Source of the DNA: an uncultured Patescibacteria group bacterium
Lineage (GTDB): Bacteria > Patescibacteriota > JACMRA01
Length of the DNA: 64,000 bases
NCBI GenBank assembly: GCA_938041505.1
Contig: CALITC010000004.1
Location: forward strand, 47,228-111,227
Direction: 5' to 3'
The position numbers and the translations under genes are program-made. Below are positions 16,102-24,862 of this stretch, one piece after another (position 1 is the first letter of the stretch; each line of letters begins with the position of its first letter). The notes under the pieces are model-generated. The model saw only the letters and a program-made list of their open reading frames with translations. It did no database searches and had not been told where the DNA came from.

Positions 16102-17724
16102 TTATTTCAAGACATCAACCCCTACATATACATATTCCCAAGCTTCTGGTTCAGGACCTTGGAGCAAGGCACCTTCAGGGTAGCTAGGAATAAAGCCAAA
16201 TCGCTTAGCATTATAATAGTTGTTAGCATTAAGCCATGCAAAAGCTTGAGTATTCTTAAATTCTGTAAAGTCTTCTACAGAACCCAAATCAGTAAAGTCC
16301 AAAGTTAGACCTGTATGATGCTTTGAATATCCAGGAATAGAAGAAGTCTGCAGTACGCTATCAATAACTTCATCTGCTTCCCCAGCAGCAATAGCCCTAA
16401 CATCAAAAACATCTCCATTTACCGAAACTGCAGCTGAATTCAATCTGCTAGTAAAGATATCTTGCTGTGTATCGGGAGAGCGAAAGCCTGAGACCAACCC
16501 TAGACTGATACCATCTTCAAGTGCAGCAGATTTCAAAGCTTCATAAGCAGTGGCTGCTATAGGATGCAGTAACTCATTCTCGACAGAAACAAGTACGTCA
16601 GCAGAAGCCTGGACTTGTAATTGATACCCTCTATCAGTTGCTATTTGAATAATTCTTCTATCAGCAGCGTTATCCCCGGTGATAACAGAGTCCGTAATCG
16701 GCGAAGTGTCTGGTTTTGGTACTCTATACCACTGCTGCTTGAACTCCTCCCCAGAAAAAAACTTATAATCAAAAGCATCTTCTCGGGCCAAACCCGGAGC
16801 GACAAACTGATTATCCTGGTCTTCACTTATAGTTTGCACAAGTTCATTAAACTTGATCACTAACTCGCTATAATTCTGATATTGTATGTCTTGCTCTTGC
16901 CCTACAAAATCATCTAAATAAGCTTTTTGAGTCGACAGATCCAAACCTGGATTAGTCTCAATAAGGTATCCATAATTGGAGATAGTTTTTTGGATGGTTC
17001 CTGTCTCTGCCTCAAGTAAACTCTGGAGCTTGGCTAAATATTCTTGTTTGTTTGTAATTGCAGCTTGGATATCTTCCGTCTCCAATGGCTCTGCAGGTAA
17101 AAGCGTGGGGTCTAATTCAAAATAACTCAAATACTGCACTGTTTGCAAAATTTCTTGATCCAAATCTTGATTTGAATTTTCTAATAAAGCCTGCTCTTCA
17201 ACAATCTTGGTTTTAATGGAATTCAGTTTTTGCTCAGCTTCATCTACTTGCAAGTAACTTAGCAAGCCCTCTTTGGTTTTGCAGTTAACACCTCCGAGAT
17301 CTATACCTTGCTGAATTGCATTCGTAAACGAGCTTCGACATTGATCAAGAAAATCCTGTCTCTGAGAAGATTGGGAATTAACATAAACATAACTCATTGC
17401 CACTAGGAAAAATAGAATTGCGCCAGCAAAAGTTAACATTGTATAGCTAAACTTAGGCTTACCATAGACCTTTTGTTTGATACCTTCTGTCTTGAATGCA
17501 GAACTACGCAAAGAATCAGGAGAAGTAAGTGAAGGCCTTGCCTGTCGCTGAGGTTTGGCAGATGTAGGAGGTTCCGCTTTGGGTTGAGAAGCTGGGCCAA
17601 CTGGACCGCGATTAAATTTAACCTTTTTTAGGTTAATCCTAACAGATGGCTTCCGAGTAGGCACCATCATATTCTTACGAGCATCAGCTTTATTTTGAAA
17701 GTATTGTTGAATCCATTTAATCAT
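16102..17724 (-). CDS. Membrane-anchored VanY-like (M15B) protein with a changed zinc site
   Basis: 540 residues: a cytoplasmic basic/Pro-rich tail (1-92), a membrane helix (about 93-114, TFAGAILFFLVAMSYVYV), a helical, coiled-coil-like stalk (115-330) and a C-terminal D-Ala-D-Ala carboxypeptidase domain (about 360-540). The domain has SGFRSPDTQQDIF and GYSKHHTGLTLDF, the latter carrying the first His and Asp ligands. In active VanY the last ligand is His in ExWHW/Y; here it is EAWEYVYVG, so Glu530 (codon GAA, 16135-16137) replaces His. Cell-wall peptide trimming or binding is the likely role. Only 12 bases from the Coq4-like gene. Confidence 0.82.
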   Translation of the reverse strand: MIKWIQQYFQNKADARKNMMVPTRKPSVRINLKKVKFNRGPVGPASQPKAEPPTSAKPQRQARPSLTSPDSLRSSAFKTEGIKQKVYGKPKFSYTMLTFAGAILFFLVAMSYVYVNSQSSQRQDFLDQCRSSFTNAIQQGIDLGGVNCKTKEGLLSYLQVDEAEQKLNSIKTKIVEEQALLENSNQDLDQEILQTVQYLSYFELDPTLLPAEPLETEDIQAAITNKQEYLAKLQSLLEAETGTIQKTISNYGYLIETNPGLDLSTQKAYLDDFVGQEQDIQYQNYSELVIKFNELVQTISEDQDNQFVAPGLAREDAFDYKFFSGEEFKQQWYRVPKPDTSPITDSVITGDNAADRRIIQIATDRGYQLQVQASADVLVSVENELLHPIAATAYEALKSAALEDGISLGLVSGFRSPDTQQDIFTSRLNSAAVSVNGDVFDVRAIAAGEADEVIDSVLQTSSIPGYSKHHTGLTLDFTDLGSVEDFTEFKNTQAFAWLNANNYYNAKRFGFIPSYPEGALLQGPEPEAWEYVYVGVDVLK

Positions 17725-17750
17725 GGCAAAGCAGGTTATTATTGTACACT

Positions 17751-17780
17751 ATAATACGCTATATACAGCATAATTGTCAA
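17751..17780 (-). promoter_or_regulatory. Promoter of the VanY-like gene
   Basis: Minus-strand TTGACA, 18-base spacer, TATTAT; leader of about 20 bases. Its presence separates this gene from the recR/ATP-grasp transcript upstream. Confidence 0.55.
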
Positions 17781-17813
17781 ATAAGCTGAAGACTTTGCAC
17801 TCCAAGGTATTTT

Positions 17814-18596
17814 TTATAAAGAGTTTAGCAATCGCTCTAAAGGATTGACTCCGCTATACCGATAATAAGAGTTGAATAATGGACTTCGATTAATCTCAAT
17901 AAGAACGTACCCACTGTCAGTTTTTGCAATGTCCAGACCTATCAAATCTCCTTTATTAGCATCTACAATGGGTTGCGCATATGCTATGAGATCTTCTGGT
18001 ACAGGAGTAACCCCAAGAACTTTAACTGTTGTATTATCTGTTTTTGATCTTTTTACCCCAGCTAGAGGAAGTATTTTATTACGCACTGCAAAAACTCTAT
18101 ATTCTTTCTCTAAAACTAATTTATTTTGAATTATATAATCAGCAGCATCCTCTTGTGGCACATTACCTACATCAAAGTAAATACCTTTTCCTCGACTAGA
18201 AATTCTTTCCTTGACTATGTAATCCCTCTCGACACCTAACCCATCAGAAAGTAATTGTGTGTTTGGCATAAAATCCTTATAAACCTGATATTGCAACCAC
18301 TTATCTTCTATCATAAAATCATCAAGCTTCTCAATACCATCTACAATATAAGCATCCTTGGAGTATTTTATAAGCGTTTCAAGTACTGCCCTGAGCCGTT
18401 CCAAGTCATATTCAGCGTTAAATGGGTCTCTGCAATAGATTGCATCAAAAGACTCCCTCTCAAGCATAGCTTGGAGCTCTTGCACTATTGTGTCGTAGTG
18501 AATCACGTCAACCAACCAATCACGCTTAATATTTGGCACAAAGAAGAGGGGTAATGAGCGATCTGAGACTGTTGTAACTATTAGTATTTTTTTCAT
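17814..18596 (-). CDS. ATP-grasp ligase, RimK/glutathione-synthase-like (first of three)
   Basis: 260 residues from the ATG at 18596; the track's TTG is two codons earlier. The N-terminal third is a pre-ATP-grasp Rossmann-like part; the ATP-grasp part includes DYIVKERISSRGKGIYFD (Lys for ATP, Gly-rich loop) and LVLEKEYRVFAVRNKIL, and ends in DLIGLDIAKTDSGYVLIEINRSP, the metal-binding Asp/Glu/Asn strand. Such enzymes join a carboxylate to an amine through an acyl phosphate. The start is 18 bases after the recR stop, so both are probably on one mRNA. The substrate is unknown. Confidence 0.75.
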   Translation of the reverse strand: MKKILIVTTVSDRSLPLFFVPNIKRDWLVDVIHYDTIVQELQAMLERESFDAIYCRDPFNAEYDLERLRAVLETLIKYSKDAYIVDGIEKLDDFMIEDKWLQYQVYKDFMPNTQLLSDGLGVERDYIVKERISSRGKGIYFDVGNVPQEDAADYIIQNKLVLEKEYRVFAVRNKILPLAGVKRSKTDNTTVKVLGVTPVPEDLIAYAQPIVDANKGDLIGLDIAKTDSGYVLIEINRSPLFNSYYRYSGVNPLERLLNSL

Positions 18597-18614
18597 AATC
18601 AAAAGGTAAACTGT

Positions 18615-19250
18615 TTATGCAGGACGACGATCCTCGAGCGCTCGGACCATGGTGGCTTGATCCAGAGTGTCAGGATTATAATACATAGGCAAACCCTGGG
18701 CTAGCTTTGTAATATTAACTCGCTCGACCAGTTGTTTCTGAACCAAAATATCTTTGATGTAAGCAGTGGTTGCATCCCCACTAAACCCAGCTTTGAAAAA
18801 TAAAATCAGTTCCAATTCTGGCAAACCGCTCGCTAACAAATCTTGCACTCTACGCTCTAATAAATCGCCCAGCGTTGTATGCTCTGCAAAAATATTATCC
18901 AGAGGGGAAATTAAATTCGTCAACACATGATACCGACCTTTAAAAATCTGGCTTTTCTCTAGAGTAAGGACATCAGTAGGCTTCTCAACCAAGCAAAGCT
19001 GATGCTGCTTCCGGGAGGTATTTTCACAAATATCGCACAAACCACTAGCCAATGCCTGATCAGCAAAAAAACCACACTCCTTACAAAAAGTAACTTGTTG
19101 ACGCACCGAAGACAGGCTCTCGATAAGCTCTCCATACTTTTCAGGCGGCAGCTCAAGAATATCCAAAGCCAGTTTCTGAGAACTACGCACACCAACTCCA
19201 GGGAAATACTGCAGCTTACTCGCAAGTTCATACAACGGCTTAGGTAACAT
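18615..19250 (-). CDS. recR: Recombination protein RecR
   Basis: 211 residues from the ATG at 19250 (MLPKPLYELASKL). The ORF track adds 53 residues that lie upstream of the promoter and are not RecR-like. Features in order: helix-hairpin-helix (FPGVGVRSSQKLALDIL), the four-Cys zinc site (FCKEC...GLCDIC) and a Toprim domain (LVEKPTDVLTLE onward). Works with RecO and RecF in loading RecA on gaps. The Toprim region is atypical, with ELILFFKAGFSGDATTAYI. Followed closely by an ATP-grasp gene. Confidence 0.92.
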   Translation of the reverse strand: MLPKPLYELASKLQYFPGVGVRSSQKLALDILELPPEKYGELIESLSSVRQQVTFCKECGFFADQALASGLCDICENTSRKQHQLCLVEKPTDVLTLEKSQIFKGRYHVLTNLISPLDNIFAEHTTLGDLLERRVQDLLASGLPELELILFFKAGFSGDATTAYIKDILVQKQLVERVNITKLAQGLPMYYNPDTLDQATMVRALEDRRPA

Positions 19251-19259
19251 AATTACTCT

Positions 19260-19288
19260 AAGGTACAAAATAAGGCGTTTCTCGTCAA
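19260..19288 (-). promoter_or_regulatory. Promoter of recR (leaderless)
   Basis: Minus-strand TTGACG, 17-base spacer, TACCTT; the -10 ends 9 bases before the recR ATG, so transcription begins almost at the start codon. It fixes the start at 19250. Confidence 0.6.
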
Positions 19289-19334
19289 CCAACTGTAGAA
19301 TTATGTTCTCCAGGTAAAGTATAGTAAGTGTTTT

Positions 19335-19363
19335 TTGACAGAATGGCATATTTGATATAGTAT
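19335..19363 (+). promoter_or_regulatory. Promoter of the ATP-grasp/DUF1704 pair
   Basis: TTGACA, 17-base spacer, TAGTAT; the -10 ends 10 bases before the ATG at 19374, giving a leader of only a few bases. It is back to back with the recR promoter. Confidence 0.6.
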
Positions 19364-19373
19364 TAATAGTAAT

Positions 19374-20225
19374 ATGAACATGAATAATCTTTACTTGATA
19401 ACCAGACACAAAAAGAACCCAAGTGTGGTCAAGCGCCTTACTGAGGCAGCGTCAAAACGAAACATTGTCACCACAATCCTAAGCCCTGAAACATTTGACT
19501 TTACTGAATCTTGGAACCTAACAGCAGAAGACGCGGTATACAGGGTAGGTACTGACACAGGCTCGCAACTTATCGAAAAAATCTTAATCAATGAAAATGT
19601 TCGAGCTTTCTACGACCATCATAAAACAACGATTACTCCTGCAGAAAATGTAATTGAGGCCTCACTAATCCACCAAAAGCAGAAGCTCCCGATTATTAAA
19701 ACCGTTTTTAGCATAACCAAAAAAACTGAAAAGTTGAAAAAATATGTTGAATACCTTAATGGATTCCCTATTATTCTAAAATCCACCGGCGGCTCCCATG
19801 GTGTAGGAGTAATACGCATAGATTCGATGCAGTCACTTAAATCAGTAGTTGATGTTCTCTTGAGCTTAGACACCTCGTATATTATGCGAGAATACATAGA
19901 ACACGAAACTCAGCCACGTCTGATAGTCCTGGGTGATAAGGTGCTATCTTCTATCGAATACATACGTGTAGCGGAAGATTTTAGGAGTAACGCTGGCTCC
20001 AACTTACAAGGAAACCCAAAAGAGTTCGACCAACATATCCAAGATATCGCTGTAAAAGCAGTCCAATCCTTAGGGTTTGAATTCGGTGGTGTCGATATAC
20101 TAATCAACAAAAAAGGTGAGCCGTTCATTGCGGAAGTCAACTTACCATGTGCCTACCACGGGGTTTCAATGAGAACAGGATACGACATCTCTGGGGCAAT
20201 GATTGACTATCTTATCAATAAATAA
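19374..20225 (+). CDS. ATP-grasp ligase, RimK type (second of three)
   Basis: 283 residues. Features: pre-ATP-grasp region (1-105), FPIILKSTGGSHGVGV (ATP-binding Lys and Gly-rich loop, about 135-150), YIMREYIEHE (adenine-contacting strand) and FGGVDILINKKGEPFIAEVN, the metal-binding strand that ends in the Glu-x-Asn typical of RimK/LysX ligases. RimK-type enzymes add amino acids, often Glu, to protein C-termini or build short peptides. The metallopeptidase gene follows 10 bases after the stop, so the two form an operon. The substrate is not known. Confidence 0.82.
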   Translation: MNMNNLYLITRHKKNPSVVKRLTEAASKRNIVTTILSPETFDFTESWNLTAEDAVYRVGTDTGSQLIEKILINENVRAFYDHHKTTITPAENVIEASLIHQKQKLPIIKTVFSITKKTEKLKKYVEYLNGFPIILKSTGGSHGVGVIRIDSMQSLKSVVDVLLSLDTSYIMREYIEHETQPRLIVLGDKVLSSIEYIRVAEDFRSNAGSNLQGNPKEFDQHIQDIAVKAVQSLGFEFGGVDILINKKGEPFIAEVNLPCAYHGVSMRTGYDISGAMIDYLINK

Positions 20226-20235
20226 ACAAGTGACC

Positions 20236-21534
20236 ATGGCTAACACTAGCATGCTGGAATATAGAGAGGAAATAAATTGGCGAAAAAACGACATTACGAA
20301 AATAAAAAATGCTTTAGCAAAAACCACCCTACCAGCCGAGAAAGACATCTACAGATTGAAAATCATTGAGCACAAAAAAGCACTTAATTTAGCGCTTATT
20401 GTTAAAAAAATACAAGAATCTCAAGCATCAGCTGCAAAAAATTCTATCGATCTAGAATTAGAAAAAAAATTTATAATCGCTTACGAAGACTTATACCAAA
20501 CTACTCCTATCGAGCTAGTAAAGTCTGTGCTAAACAAAGAAAAGACTATTCACAATCTCAAAAGATTAAATGAGTTTAAACCGATTGTGTATCAGCAAGT
20601 CATTGATAAATTATCACCATATATTAATCAAAATGGCACATCTCCAACTTGCTATAACAAAAACACGTATAGTGGTTTATGGAACAGCGTGGCTAGTAGG
20701 GTTAACCCATTCCTAGAAGGTGTTGTGTTTGAGGATAAAGACCTTAATTCAGATGTAGTTAAAAAAATTTTAGAAAAAGTACTGATTAATATTCACAAGT
20801 GCGAAGGTATTTCCAATCAATGGAGCTGCAGAATATATGAAGAAAGTCCGACTTTTAGTATAAATCACACCAATAAAAGAATCAACATACCACCGCGCAG
20901 CAGAAACGGCATAAAATTAAAAGGTTTAGTGTACCATGAAATATTTACTCACGTTCTAAGGAGTATATATGCTCACAAACTTAATGTAATTAGTTCTTTA
21001 CCTGGTTATAAAGTGTTCGAAGAAGGCTTAGGTAAAACATTACAAAACCTTGCTGAAAACAAATCTCAAATGCAACTAGAGTCTTACTACCAACCAACCA
21101 TTGTTGCCCTAAGTCATGCAGGTCTAAGTCTGGCTGAAATTGAGGAATTCTTGCGTATCGACGGCACTCCAAATTACAATAAATACCTCAAAAGAGCAGC
21201 CAAGCGAACCATAAAAAGGCGCTTCTCAATAGAAACCTCTAGAGATATGCCTTTATATCCAAAAGATATGTCTTATGGGGTTGGCGGAAAGCTTGTACAT
21301 CACATGTGCAAAAGACACATTAATACATCTGATAAACATTTAAAAAGCGCCTTAAAAAAGGTATTTGATGCCATTCTTTTATGTAAGTTTGATCCAACAA
21401 ACACTAGTCACATAGCATATATTTTAGAGAAAAATGTTATTAACTTCGAATCACATGAGCAGGAGTCCTATAAGAATTTTTTGGGCAGCGAAGAATTATT
21501 AAAGATTCGTCAATTAATGCCAATAATAACGTAA
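20236..21534 (+). CDS. DUF1704/MATCAP-like metallopeptidase (QEGLA-motif family)
   Basis: 432 residues from the ATG at 20236; the track's earlier TTG lies inside the preceding gene. The zinc motif HEIFTH (234-239; HExxxH) is followed about 22 residues later by FEEGLG, the counterpart of the QEGLA motif that gives this family its name. This is the pattern of DUF1704, whose eukaryotic members (MATCAP) remove the C-terminal Tyr of tubulin. Next to it are SSLPGYKV and helical C-terminal repeats. Genes of this family are often annotated near ATP-grasp ligases in bacteria (from memory). Here the link is direct: same strand, 10 bases apart. A carboxypeptidase role is inferred. Confidence 0.8.
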   Translation: MANTSMLEYREEINWRKNDITKIKNALAKTTLPAEKDIYRLKIIEHKKALNLALIVKKIQESQASAAKNSIDLELEKKFIIAYEDLYQTTPIELVKSVLNKEKTIHNLKRLNEFKPIVYQQVIDKLSPYINQNGTSPTCYNKNTYSGLWNSVASRVNPFLEGVVFEDKDLNSDVVKKILEKVLINIHKCEGISNQWSCRIYEESPTFSINHTNKRINIPPRSRNGIKLKGLVYHEIFTHVLRSIYAHKLNVISSLPGYKVFEEGLGKTLQNLAENKSQMQLESYYQPTIVALSHAGLSLAEIEEFLRIDGTPNYNKYLKRAAKRTIKRRFSIETSRDMPLYPKDMSYGVGGKLVHHMCKRHINTSDKHLKSALKKVFDAILLCKFDPTNTSHIAYILEKNVINFESHEQESYKNFLGSEELLKIRQLMPIIT

Positions 21535-21552
21535 GTAACACATGTTAAAGAT

Positions 21553-22824
21553 CTATTTGATCTTACAAGTAACTAGCTCTCTTATAGTTAGTAAATCCGC
21601 CTCTAACACTTTTGGATCTTTATGTGCTAAAATAGCATAAGCAATTCGGCCATACCCTTTGTTCACAGGACCAACATTACTGCCTTCTTTTTTAACAACA
21701 GCAAATTTCACATAACTCTTTAGTTTCTCTATCTTTTCCTTACCACCAACTTTCTCGAGTACACCTTCTTTATCTGCCCAAAACTGTGGAGCAGCAGAAT
21801 GCTTGATAAGCTTGTCCTTCATCACAAACTCACCTCCTGTATAACAGCTTACAGCGTTCTGAATATGATCATAATCATAAGATTCTTTCAGAAGTTGCGC
21901 TCGATAACCACCTGTGCGCACATTAACCTCCACAATTTGAGCGGTGCCATCTGGCTTAATCTTGACTTCAGTATGCACTGGAGAACCTTTAATGTGTAGA
22001 GCCTTGATAGACTTAGTAACCGCATCGAGGACAACATCAGTCTCTTCATTATTCAAGCCACTATCATACCCAGAATAGTAAGTCTGGAAATCATCAAAAC
22101 CTAAATCATGACTGATGACCTGCTTGCAAACCGGAGTATGGACAATTTTTCCATCAGGAGATACATACGAGTCTACTGAGTACTGCTTACCGGTGATAAA
22201 CTCTTCTATAATAACTTGAGGCTTACGATATACATTATTTTCTGCATACACCTTGGCAACTCTATCAAATACATAACTCACTTTGGTAATTAGCTCTTCC
22301 ATATTGTTACAAATATTAACCAATTGACCTTTAGTTAAATTAGCAGGTTTAATTATAACCGGAAAACCATGTTTTCTAGCAAAAGTATAAGCACCGTGGA
22401 ACGTTCTTACTCTCTTGAAAGCAGGTGAAATCTCAGGATATACTTTTTGGAACTCTTGTCGTTGAAAAAATTTATTCGTCATGCTCTTGGCAATAGAAAC
22501 CGGTAATGTTTTAGACTGTTTGAGGTTGAATAATTCCGCAATTATACTAGTTGCGTAAAAAAACCTATCCATATTACATACCAGCACTGTGTCAGTATGA
22601 AACATAAAACCTTTCAAAGATTTAGTGATTTTATCCCTATGTCTCAAGTCAGCAGGAATAATAAAGTCAATCTGAGGCAGGGTTTTCTCCTTAAAAGCTG
22701 TACTGGTTAGCGGTGAATTAATATCTTCAATAACGCCAATTGCATAATCCATCTTGCGAAAATATTGAACATTGGATAAGACAGGGTAACCAACAAAGAT
22801 TGCAATTTTAGTATTTTTATTCAT
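21553..22824 (-). CDS. ATP-grasp ligase, carbamoyl-phosphate-synthase/L-amino-acid-ligase-like (third of three)
   Basis: 423 residues. The ATP-grasp core covers about 115-320: FPVIIKPANLTKGQLVNI (ATP Lys and loop), VIIEEFITGKQYSVDSYV (Glu contacts and nucleotide-binding strand) and VEVNVRTGGYRAQLL, the E-x-N-x-R metal/substrate strand of the D-Ala-D-Ala/L-amino-acid ligase group. The C-terminal 80 residues resemble the small domain seen in biotin-carboxylase-like dipeptide ligases. It is convergent with the DUF1704 gene (18 bases between stops) and has its own promoter about 120 bases upstream. The substrate is unknown. Confidence 0.8.
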   Translation of the reverse strand: MNKNTKIAIFVGYPVLSNVQYFRKMDYAIGVIEDINSPLTSTAFKEKTLPQIDFIIPADLRHRDKITKSLKGFMFHTDTVLVCNMDRFFYATSIIAELFNLKQSKTLPVSIAKSMTNKFFQRQEFQKVYPEISPAFKRVRTFHGAYTFARKHGFPVIIKPANLTKGQLVNICNNMEELITKVSYVFDRVAKVYAENNVYRKPQVIIEEFITGKQYSVDSYVSPDGKIVHTPVCKQVISHDLGFDDFQTYYSGYDSGLNNEETDVVLDAVTKSIKALHIKGSPVHTEVKIKPDGTAQIVEVNVRTGGYRAQLLKESYDYDHIQNAVSCYTGGEFVMKDKLIKHSAAPQFWADKEGVLEKVGGKEKIEKLKSYVKFAVVKKEGSNVGPVNKGYGRIAYAILAHKDPKVLEADLLTIRELVTCKIK

Positions 22825-22942
22825 ACAATATAAATAATTTTAAGTGTGTAAAATTCAAGTGCTCTTTAGAGTCAAAATACCTACATTTTGAAACATTAAT
22901 TAAAGGATCGAGATACCAAATAATATGATGATATTTATACAA

Positions 22943-22971
22943 ATGATACCATGTTAACAAAATATAGTCAA
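22943..22971 (-). promoter_or_regulatory. Promoter with long leader for the third ATP-grasp gene
   Basis: Minus-strand TTGACT, 17-base spacer, TATCAT. Transcription would start near 22936, leaving an AT-rich 5' leader of about 110 bases before the ATG at 22824, long for this genome. I see no known riboswitch in it. The remaining part of 22825-23149 shows only the gltX promoter. Confidence 0.5.
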
Positions 22972-23112
22972 TAATATTTTTACATTATTATTTCTGTAAA
23001 ACATGATCTCGATAAGAACTTTGCGTCTATGACTAGCTTGTGCAAGAAAATTGAATTCGTTGTTTTTGTCAATTAAATGAGGAAAAGTGGAAAACAATCA
23101 GCCTCAATCTTA

Positions 23113-23141
23113 TTGACATTCTATAGAAAGACAGCTTTTAT
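23113..23141 (+). promoter_or_regulatory. Promoter of gltX (leaderless)
   Basis: TTGACA, 17-base spacer, TTTTAT; the -10 ends 8 bases before the ATG at 23150, so the mRNA should begin at or next to the start codon. Confidence 0.55.
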
Positions 23142-23149
23142 TATCAGCA

Positions 23150-24817
23150 ATGACACCTATATTTCGAACTAGACAAGCCCCCTCCCCAACCGGTTATCTC
23201 CATCTTGGAACCGCCAGGCAAATGCTCTTCACCAATCTATTTGCCAAAAAAAATAATGGTGTATGGTTCGTACGACTAGAAGACACAGATCGAAGCAGAC
23301 TACAGGCAGAATCAGTCAAAAACCTACTAGAAGCAATGGCGGGCTTGAGCCTTACCCCCGACGAGGGAATTACACTGGAAGTTACCAAGACACACAACGA
23401 ATACTACGACATCTACCAAAAAGGTGAGTATGGACCGTATATCCAATCTGAAAGACTTAGTCACTATCACGAAGCAGCCCAAAGACTGATCTCCGAAAAA
23501 AAAGCTTATTGGAACTTCCTAACCCCAGAGCAAAAAGATGAACTTCGCAACTTCAAAAAAATAACCAAAGCCCCTATCGATTACCTCAAAGCTAATCAGG
23601 ATAAATACCCAGAATTAGATCTATTCATGAGTGTCGACGAGGGTCTAGCCAATACTCAAAAACCTGCTCTCATGTTCCATCTGCAGCGAGATGAGACTAT
23701 AACTTGCTTAGACGAGCTCCTTGGCAAAACCACTTTTGATCTTAATCTTGAAGAAGATTTTGTCATACTTAAGTCAGACGGGTTCCCAACCTACCATCTC
23801 GGCTTTGCGGTAGATGATCACCTAATGAAAACAAGTCTTATCATTCGGGCGCAAGAATGGTACCCTTCTCTACCCAAGCACGTCACAATTCTCAAAGATT
23901 TATGGGGCCAAGACCACGGTATCAAATTCGTTCACTTACCAGTAATCCTTGGAGAAACCGGCAACAAAAAAATGAGTAAACGAGATGGCAACGTAAATAT
24001 GACCGATTATCTCGACCAAGGATATTTGGCAGAGGCCACCATTAATTATCTAGCTTTCCTAGGCTGGAATCCAGGTACAGAGAAAGAACTCTACTTAAGC
24101 GAAGACGAGCTAAACACCATCAAGACAAAAGAAACTCGAGTTCAGAAAATTATCGAGAATATTATTCCAGAATTTACCATGGAGAATATTTCCAAATCTT
24201 CTGCTAGATTCAACTTAGAAAAACTCAATTGGTTCAATAGAGAGTATATCAAAGCCATGAATTCAAACACTTTTGCAAACGAAGTGAGTAACTATCTCGA
24301 CCACCTAGCCACAAAGAAGGAAGAGAAAACTCAAGACATCCAAACTCAAATTCACCAAAACCTAGGCGACTACAAGGCAAACAACTCCGAAGAGCTTATC
24401 AAATTAGCCTTTATGCTCGACCAAAATAGAATCACTACCTTATCAGAATTAGGCACTGACAGTAAATGTATCCTCAACTGGCAACAACCAACACTAGAGG
24501 ACATTAAGTGGAAAAAAAATACTATCGAGGAGAGTCTATCTAATCTCAAAGAAATTGGAGATTTCATAAGCTCCAAGTGGAACACAATCGACTTACCTCA
24601 AGATAAATCCAGCCTGAGCTATGTCACTGAAGCCGCCAGCGTATGGGAGGATGTAATCAAGCAATGGCTCAACGAGAGCGACAAAGGCATTGGTGACTAC
24701 CTATGGCCTCTCCGAGTCTGCCTCTCCGGACAAAAACGATCCCCAAGCCCTTTTGAAATCCTAGGAATTCTAGATCAAGAAGAAGCAAAACACCGAATAG
24801 ATCTATGCAAAAAATAA
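23150..24817 (+). CDS. gltX: Glutamyl-tRNA synthetase
   Basis: 555 residues, a class I synthetase that charges tRNA-Glu, and possibly tRNA-Gln if the cell uses the amidation route. The HIGH-type motif PSPTGYLHLGTAR is at 11-23, the KMSKS-type motif KMSKRDG at about 275, and the WFVRLEDTDRSR element at 44-55. The C-terminal anticodon-binding part is helical and somewhat longer than average. The divergent gene upstream is the third ATP-grasp enzyme; the next gene converges. Confidence 0.95.
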   Translation: MTPIFRTRQAPSPTGYLHLGTARQMLFTNLFAKKNNGVWFVRLEDTDRSRLQAESVKNLLEAMAGLSLTPDEGITLEVTKTHNEYYDIYQKGEYGPYIQSERLSHYHEAAQRLISEKKAYWNFLTPEQKDELRNFKKITKAPIDYLKANQDKYPELDLFMSVDEGLANTQKPALMFHLQRDETITCLDELLGKTTFDLNLEEDFVILKSDGFPTYHLGFAVDDHLMKTSLIIRAQEWYPSLPKHVTILKDLWGQDHGIKFVHLPVILGETGNKKMSKRDGNVNMTDYLDQGYLAEATINYLAFLGWNPGTEKELYLSEDELNTIKTKETRVQKIIENIIPEFTMENISKSSARFNLEKLNWFNREYIKAMNSNTFANEVSNYLDHLATKKEEKTQDIQTQIHQNLGDYKANNSEELIKLAFMLDQNRITTLSELGTDSKCILNWQQPTLEDIKWKKNTIEESLSNLKEIGDFISSKWNTIDLPQDKSSLSYVTEAASVWEDVIKQWLNESDKGIGDYLWPLRVCLSGQKRSPSPFEILGILDQEEAKHRIDLCKK

Positions 24818-24862
24818 GGCTTCCTAATTTAAGAAACCTATAATTAATACTATATATAAAAC

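Noticed and set aside
17814-22824. Glutathione or cyanophycin synthesis cluster
   Set aside because: No glutamate-cysteine ligase, cyanophycin synthetase or cyanophycinase features are present; the ATP-grasp genes are of separate types and the partner is a DUF1704 peptidase.
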